From the NCBI GenBank assembly GCA_024763135.1, contig JANTGD010000099.1:1-10128 (forward strand): 10,128 bases of DNA, in the 5' to 3' direction. The notes beneath the pieces were generated by a model that was not told where the DNA came from, made no database searches, and saw nothing but the letters and a program-made list of their open reading frames with translations. Numbering within the stretch: the stretch's first letter is position 1; the number at the start of each line of letters is the position of its first letter. The position numbers were made by a program, and so were the translations under genes. This document shows positions 6,546-10,128 of this stretch, one piece after another. The DNA comes from Thiotrichales bacterium. Lineage in GTDB: Bacteria; Pseudomonadota; Gammaproteobacteria; UWMA-0217.

Positions 6546-6702
6546 AAAATAACGTAACGACTCAGCGTATTCATCTTTTGCCCCATCTCGGCGTTATTTT
6601 CGTACTCGAATGCTCACATATTAACTCTATGCTCACATTCTCCGTGCGAAAATGCCTTGATAGGTACCAAAATCTAAACACGCTGAGTCGTTACAAAATA
6701 AC
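6546..6702. mobile_element. 141-bp MITE-like element, copy 1 (infC side)
   Basis: The element spans 6554-6694 with perfect 14-bp inverted ends GTAACGACTCAGCG and CGCTGAGTCGTTAC. It is flanked by a perfect 8-bp target duplication AAAATAAC (6546-6553 and 6695-6702). Internally, a TTTTCG-start segment near 6597 and a CGAAAA-end segment near 6654 form imperfect inverted arms around a repeated ATGCTCACAT motif, so a single strand can fold into a long hairpin. There is no coding capacity. It lies only 13 bases (including the duplication) upstream of the infC Shine-Dalgarno sequence. Ends beginning GTAA and 8-bp duplications are reminiscent of IS66-type elements, which is inference only. Confidence 0.92.
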
Positions 6703-6719
6703 CACATCCGTGCGTCGTT

Positions 6720-6808
6720 CACCTGGTTAGCTCAGGTGTCAGATGCTTCCCCGAAGTTGCCCCCTTCGGCTCAAGCGAAGCATTTACGCGCCAGCCTTGT
6801 GGCACCTG
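6720..6808 (-). ncRNA. Structured segment in thrS-infC spacer with alternative pairings
   Basis: Nested perfect stems are visible: CCGAAG (6751-6756) with CTTCGG (6764-6769), enclosed by ATGCTTC (6743-6749) with GAAGCAT (6777-6783), enclosed by CAGGTG (6733-6738) with CACCTG (6803-6808). The same CAGGTG can instead pair with CACCTG at 6720-6725 in a local hairpin with a 7-nt loop. The outer stem and the local hairpin are therefore mutually exclusive, the layout of a conformational switch in the message upstream of infC. No known riboswitch family is recognised. It may instead be an mRNA stability or processing structure, or part of another repeat. Confidence 0.45.
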
Positions 6809-6858
6809 TCATCACAGCGGCAAAAACGGACGTAACCGAACTAAACCATCACACTCAA

Positions 6859-7015
6859 GCGTTTTCGTAACGGCTCAGCGTAGTCATCTTTTGCCCCATC
6901 TCGGCGTTATTTTCGTACTCGAATGCTCACATATCAACTATATGCTCACATTCTCCGTGCGAAAATGCCTTGATAGGTACCAAAACCTAAACACGCTGAG
7001 TCGTTACACGTTTTC
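6859..7015. mobile_element. 141-bp MITE-like element, copy 2 (thrS end)
   Basis: The element spans 6867-7007 in the same orientation as copy 1 and matches it at about 136 of 141 positions. The left end has one change in the inverted repeat (GTAACGGCTCAGCG); the right end is perfect. It is flanked by GCGTTTTC (6859-6866) and ACGTTTTC (7008-7015), an 8-bp duplication with one mismatch. It sits exactly at the 3' end of thrS, and its right end supplies the thrS stop codon. The high identity to copy 1 implies recent activity or recent common descent. Confidence 0.92.
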
Positions 7016-8944
7016 AAGCTTAGGTTGCATCTGCCCGAATTCTGCAATTTCCTGATTTAGTCGCTGTGTCAGCGTCTCGAGCGTCATACTGCCCAGATCT
7101 TCACCCGATCGAGTACGTACCGAGATGCGGCCTGATGCGACCTCTTGATCCCCTGCAATCAGCAGGTACGGCACACGCTCAAGTGTGCGCTCGCGGATTT
7201 TAAAGCCAATCTTCTCATTTCTCAAGTCAGCAAAGGCGCGAAACCCTTGTTTTTTCAAGGCTTCGACGACATCTTGTGCGTAGCCTGCCTGACGGTCGGT
7301 AATATTCATCACCACTATCTGGTAAGGCGCCAGCCAAAGAGGAAATTTACCTTCGTAGTGCTCCACAAGAATCCCGAAAAACCGCTCCACTGAACCCAGT
7401 AATGCGCGATGAATCATGATCGGGCGATGCCGCTCTCCATCTTCAGCCACGTATTCCATTTCGAAACGCTCTGGCAGATTAAAATCCAATTGAATCGTGG
7501 AGCATTGCCATTTTCGTCCAATCGCATCCTGTATCTTTATATCGATCTTTGGCCCGTAGAAAGCCCCGCCGCCTTGATCGACCGAGTAAGCCAATCCCTT
7601 CCTTTCCAGGGCATTGCGCAGCCCCTCGGTCGCTTTGTCCCAAATCGCGTCCGAGCCCACCGCTTTATCAGGCCGGGTGGATAAGTCCACTTCGAAATCT
7701 GAGAATCCAAATTTCGAAAGCATCTCAATGGTCAAATCGAGAATGCGCAAAATTTCTTCTTCGATTTGCTCTTCGCGGCAGAAAATATGCGCATCATCCT
7801 GGGTAAAGCCGCGCACTCGCATCAAGCCATGTAAAGCGCCTGACATTTCATGCCGGTACACAGTGCCCAGCTCCGCCCAACGCAATGGCAAATCCCGGTA
7901 AGAGCGTAGACGATCCTTATAAATCAGCACATGAAAGGGGCAATTCATAGGCTTGAGCTGATACAACTGCCCATCTTCTTCCATCGGTGCATACATGGAC
8001 TCACTGTAGAATCCTTTATGACCCGAGGTATACCAAAGATCCTCCAATGCGATATGTGGGGTATACAAAAGCTCATAACCAGCTTCCAGGTGTCGTTCTC
8101 GCCAGTAATCTTCGATTACCTTACGGATGCGCGCACCTTTCGGGTGCCAGAACACCAGACCACCGCCGGCTTCCTCCTGCAGACTGAACAGATCCAGCTC
8201 TTTACCCAAGCGGCGATGATCACGCTTTTCTGCTTCTTCGAGGCGTGTGAGGTACTGCTTGAGTTGTTTTTTGTCGGGCCAGGCTGTGCCATAAATCCGT
8301 TGCAGCATCTCATTACTGGAATCGCCTCGCCAATAGGCACCAGCCACTTTGGTCAGCTTGAAAGCACCCAGTTTGCCGGTACTCGGCACATGTGGACCAC
8401 GACACAGATCAATGAATTCACCCTGCTTATAGAGAGATAACGCCTCTCCCTGCGGTATAGACTCAATAATTTCTGCTTTGTAGTCCTCACCCAAACCACG
8501 GAAGAATGCCACCGCCTCATCGCGAGGCATCACCGAACGTTCCACAGGTAAATCACGCTTGACGATTTCCTTCATGCGTTGTTCGATCGCCTCCAGATCC
8601 TCTGGAGTAAAGTTGTGATCAACGGCAAAATCGTAATAGAAACCATCCTCGATCACCGGACCGATGGTCACCTGCGCCTCGGGGAACAACTCTTTGACCG
8701 CTTGCGCCAATAAATGTGCCGTAGAATGACGAATGACCTCCAGGCCTTCTTCATCCTTGTTGGTCACGATACTCAGCTGCGCATCTTCATCAATTGTGCG
8801 CGTAGCATCCACCAACTCGCCATTTACCTTACCTGCCACCGTCGCTTTGGCAAGCCCGGGCCCAATATCTTGGGCAACTTCGAGCACTGTGACCGGATGA
8901 TCGTACTCACGCTGAGAGCCGTCCGGTAATGTGATCACTGGCAT
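7004..8944 (-). CDS. thrS: Threonyl-tRNA synthetase
   Basis: ThrRS charges tRNA-Thr and edits Ser-tRNA-Thr. The 646 residues match the E. coli enzyme (642) domain for domain: TGS at 1-62; N2 editing domain with H73, H77 (HSTAH), C181 and H185 (CRGPH); class II core with zinc and threonine ligands C335 (MNCPFH), H386 and H512; motif 2 around YRHEMSGALHGLMRVRGFTQDD; and a C-terminal anticodon-binding domain. The ATG has GGGGA eight bases upstream. The stop TAA (7006-7004) and the third base of the last codon come from the end of a 141-bp mobile element. Removing that insertion in silico predicts an original end ...ENA-TGA, so only the last residue changed (Ala to Val). infC normally follows directly; here two MITEs and a structured segment intervene. 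Confidence 0.98.
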   Translation of the reverse strand: MPVITLPDGSQREYDHPVTVLEVAQDIGPGLAKATVAGKVNGELVDATRTIDEDAQLSIVTNKDEEGLEVIRHSTAHLLAQAVKELFPEAQVTIGPVIEDGFYYDFAVDHNFTPEDLEAIEQRMKEIVKRDLPVERSVMPRDEAVAFFRGLGEDYKAEIIESIPQGEALSLYKQGEFIDLCRGPHVPSTGKLGAFKLTKVAGAYWRGDSSNEMLQRIYGTAWPDKKQLKQYLTRLEEAEKRDHRRLGKELDLFSLQEEAGGGLVFWHPKGARIRKVIEDYWRERHLEAGYELLYTPHIALEDLWYTSGHKGFYSESMYAPMEEDGQLYQLKPMNCPFHVLIYKDRLRSYRDLPLRWAELGTVYRHEMSGALHGLMRVRGFTQDDAHIFCREEQIEEEILRILDLTIEMLSKFGFSDFEVDLSTRPDKAVGSDAIWDKATEGLRNALERKGLAYSVDQGGGAFYGPKIDIKIQDAIGRKWQCSTIQLDFNLPERFEMEYVAEDGERHRPIMIHRALLGSVERFFGILVEHYEGKFPLWLAPYQIVVMNITDRQAGYAQDVVEALKKQGFRAFADLRNEKIGFKIRERTLERVPYLLIAGDQEVASGRISVRTRSGEDLGSMTLETLTQRLNQEIAEFGQMQPKLENV

Positions 8945-8959
8945 ACATCAAATCCCCAT

Positions 8960-8980
8960 GTTCGTGACCACTACCACAGG
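8960..8980 (-). promoter_or_regulatory. Small hairpin just upstream of thrS ribosome-binding site
   Basis: GTGGCC pairs with GGTCAC (one G-T pair) around a 9-nt loop, ending six bases before the GGGGA Shine-Dalgarno. E. coli ThrRS represses its own mRNA by binding tRNA-like hairpins at this position, so an operator is plausible, but the loop shows no clear tRNA-Thr anticodon mimic. Weakly supported. Confidence 0.3.
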
Positions 8981-8994
8981 CCACACACATAAAC

Positions 8995-9021
8995 AAAAAA
9001 AGCACCGCCAAGCGATGCTTT
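8995..9021 (-). terminator. Attenuator-type terminator in the thrS leader
   Basis: On the minus strand AAAGCATCGC (9021-9012) pairs with GCGGTGCTTT (9008-8999), a 10-bp stem with one G-T pair and a TTG loop, followed by further Ts (8998-8995). It lies between the proposed thrS promoter and the thrS ribosome-binding site, so transcription of thrS must read through it. No Thr-rich leader peptide or T-box is seen; the only short leader frame (GTG start near 9058) has no Thr codons. Confidence 0.8.
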
Positions 9022-9103
9022 ACAGCGATACCGGCAACAGGCCAAACAGTGACACCTGCGTGCTGGGTCTACCGCGCTCGTTACCCTGTCTTCTAGCCGC
9101 TGA

Positions 9104-9132
9104 ACTCTAACAAAGCCCCCTCAGGCAATCAA
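9104..9132 (-). promoter_or_regulatory. Sigma70-type promoter for thrS
   Basis: The minus strand has TTGATT (9132-9127), a 17-bp spacer, then TAGAGT (9109-9104), with a TGT extended -10 element directly before the -10 box. A start near 9097 would give a leader of about 150 nt containing the attenuator hairpin. It is the best -35/-10 pair in the divergent region and points at thrS. Confidence 0.6.
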
Positions 9133-9139
9133 GCCATGA

Positions 9140-9178
9140 CTTTGAGAATCAAAGCAAATCGAGGAGGCAGGCTCGATT
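9140..9178. promoter_or_regulatory. Two adjacent inverted repeats upstream of thrS promoter
   Basis: CTTTGA-GAA-TCAAAG (9140-9154) is a perfect 6-bp palindrome starting eight bases above the thrS -35 box. AATCGAG (9157-9163) and CTCGATT (9172-9178) form a second, 7-bp pair with an 8-nt centre. Such symmetric sites next to a promoter are candidate regulator-binding sites for thrS, the divergent nuclease gene, or both. No regulator is known. Confidence 0.35.
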
Positions 9179-9282
9179 GATTCTACGTTTGGAACTGTCG
9201 AATACTTCGCTATCGCGATCAGGCAAAACCTGTTACGCTCCCTCGGTCCGTGTGGCACTGCCATACTAAGACAACCTAAAGT

Positions 9283-9295
9283 TAACCACTGGTTA
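9283..9295. promoter_or_regulatory. 13-bp palindrome before the nuclease gene
   Basis: TAACCA-C-TGGTTA is a perfect palindrome that ends three bases before the GGGAGG ribosome-binding site of the nuclease gene. It may be an operator or a small hairpin in the mRNA leader. Function is unproven. Confidence 0.35.
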
Positions 9296-9306
9296 TCGGG
9301 AGGATC

Positions 9307-9783
9307 GTGCGAAACGCAATCTTTAGATATGGATTTCTACTGCTTTTCCTTAGCAGTTGCTCAACGCTGCCTGCCATTGATTCCCAACACCTACCCGACT
9401 CCGCGCAAGCCGTCAGCAGATCTTACTCATCCCAGCCCCAATCATCGGACTGTTTTTTCACCTACAAAGCCATCATCCAATCTGTTTACGATGGCGACAC
9501 CGTCACCGCCGATATCGACCTCGGCTTCCACACCTGGATTCATGGCGAAAAGCTGCGCCTGGCCCGTATCAATGCTCCGGAACTCAAAGGAGACGAAAGA
9601 CCTGCCGGGCTCTTAGCTCGGGATTGGCTGCGTAAACAAATCCTGGGCAAGAGCGTCATCATTCGTACCATTAAAGACAAGAAAGGAAAGTACGGGCGCT
9701 ACATTGCCGAAATTATCCTCAATGGCAATAACATCAACGATGCATTGGTCCGCAATGGCTATGCGCAGTATAAGGACTACTGA
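9307..9783 (+). CDS. Staphylococcal nuclease-like (thermonuclease family) lipoprotein
   Basis: The 158-residue product begins with a short basic and hydrophobic signal (MRNAIFRYGFLLLFLSSC) ending in a lipobox-like LSSC, predicting a lipid-anchored exported protein; a plain secreted form is possible. Residues from about 52 to the end form an SNase OB fold. VYDGDT supplies the first metal-binding Asp, LRLARINAPE supplies the catalytic Arg and Glu (here INAPE in place of the VDTPE of S. aureus nuclease, so the second Asp is Asn), and GKYGRYIAEI supplies the second catalytic Arg. It ends in NGYAQYKDY as usual. The GTG start has GGGAGG three bases upstream, a short spacing. Likely a Ca-dependent sugar-nonspecific endonuclease outside the cytoplasm. 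It is divergent from thrS and functionally unrelated to the operon. Confidence 0.88.
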   Translation: MRNAIFRYGFLLLFLSSCSTLPAIDSQHLPDSAQAVSRSYSSQPQSSDCFFTYKAIIQSVYDGDTVTADIDLGFHTWIHGEKLRLARINAPELKGDERPAGLLARDWLRKQILGKSVIIRTIKDKKGKYGRYIAEIILNGNNINDALVRNGYAQYKDY

Positions 9784-9950
9784 ACATAACCCCTGAAGCC
9801 TCTGTGCACGCCAGCTACATCGACTTCGCATTCGCGGCAAGTGGTCGGAAGCGTGATCAGAGGATCAGAGTAGGCGCGAATCGAATCAGAATGACTACGC
9901 AACCACTGAAGATTGTCGCTGATCAACGCACTGACAATGCGAGCTTAACA
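9784..9950. other. Intergenic stretch after nuclease gene
   Basis: No gene or RNA is recognised. Short frames lack support. The last 40-50 nt show loose similarity to the sequence beyond module B of the left repeat, suggesting that the repeat family once extended further. No terminator hairpin is evident after the nuclease stop. Confidence 0.45.
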
Positions 9951-10128
9951 GGCTATTGCGAAGATCCGCCACGCAGAAGTGGGCGATTTTGCGCCGCAAG
10001 ATGCCGTGTTACGGATTGATCAGAGCTGCCTTAATCCTAAAAACCTCAGTTGGGCGCAAAAAAGACGCGTAAGATATTGGTGTGCATGGTGAATCGGAAA
10101 AACTCGTGGTCACCTTATTGGTGATGAG
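9951..10128 (+). repeat. Right arm of large inverted repeat, runs off window
   Basis: Module B (9951-10034) and module A (10036-10128) are the reverse complement of 218-301 and 45-137. Only one base separates them here, against 80 in the left arm. The reverse orientation places the two copies head to head around the whole tRNA-Pro to nuclease block. The repeat is cut by the window edge, so its full length is unknown. Confidence 0.85.

Noticed and set aside
6743..6783. Glycine-riboswitch-like CCGAAGGGGGCAA motif on the minus strand
   Set aside because: The surrounding conserved glycine-aptamer segments are missing, the bases are used up in a simple hairpin, and the gene context (thrS-infC) does not fit.
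6554..7007. CRISPR or tandem-repeat array formed by the two 141-bp copies
   Set aside because: There are only two long copies, each with its own target duplication and internal inverted repeats, which indicates transposition rather than an array.
9024..9058. Short leader peptide ahead of the thrS attenuator
   Set aside because: A GTG-start frame of 11 codons exists but contains no Thr codon and no good ribosome-binding site.
9804..10019. Plus-strand frame of 71 codons after the nuclease gene
   Set aside because: It crosses into the repeat arm, is not maintained in the left copy, and resembles no protein.

Overview
The window carries the conserved translation and nucleoid cluster thrS - infC - rpmI - rplT - pheS - pheT - ihfA - merR-like - tRNA-Pro(GGG), all on the minus strand, so transcription runs from about 9.1 kb down to about 0.5 kb. 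This gene order, with ihfA directly after pheT followed by a small MerR-type regulator and a proline tRNA, is typical of non-enteric Gammaproteobacteria. The protein sequences are clearly gammaproteobacterial; I do not name a genus.

Layout from left to right: (a) 1-484 has no convincing gene and holds one arm of a large inverted repeat; (b) tRNA-Pro(GGG) at 485-561; (c) a compact block 630-3644 of merR-like, ihfA and pheT, with 20 nt overlap and 2 nt spacing; (d) an AT-rich 102-nt gap, then pheS; (e) a strong terminator or attenuator hairpin between rplT and pheS; (f) rplT and rpmI; (g) a 552-nt leader before rpmI that holds an intrinsic terminator and a 161-bp insertion element made almost entirely of hairpins; (h) infC, which appears to start at an ATC codon; (i) a thrS-infC spacer holding two near-identical 141-bp MITE-like elements (14-bp terminal inverted repeats, 8-bp target duplications) around a strongly structured segment; (j) thrS, whose stop codon lies inside the end of one MITE; (k) a 362-nt divergent intergenic region with a thrS promoter, attenuator hairpin and small palindromes; (l) a plus-strand gene for a secreted or lipid-anchored staphylococcal-nuclease-like protein; (m) the second arm of the inverted repeat, running off the right end.

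The gene products work together in translation: two aminoacyl-tRNA synthetases (ThrRS and both PheRS subunits), initiation factor IF3 and ribosomal proteins L35 and L20. IHF-alpha and a MerR-like DNA-binding protein follow in the same block. Regulation probably involves IF3 sensing its own rare start codon, terminator hairpins ahead of thrS, rpmI and pheS, and RNA structure between thrS and infC.

I find no new multi-gene system here. The unusual content is in the intergenic DNA. Small non-autonomous elements have landed in at least three regulatory gaps of an essential operon, one of them exactly at the end of thrS, and the whole 9.6-kb block is framed by inverted copies of an unidentified repeat.
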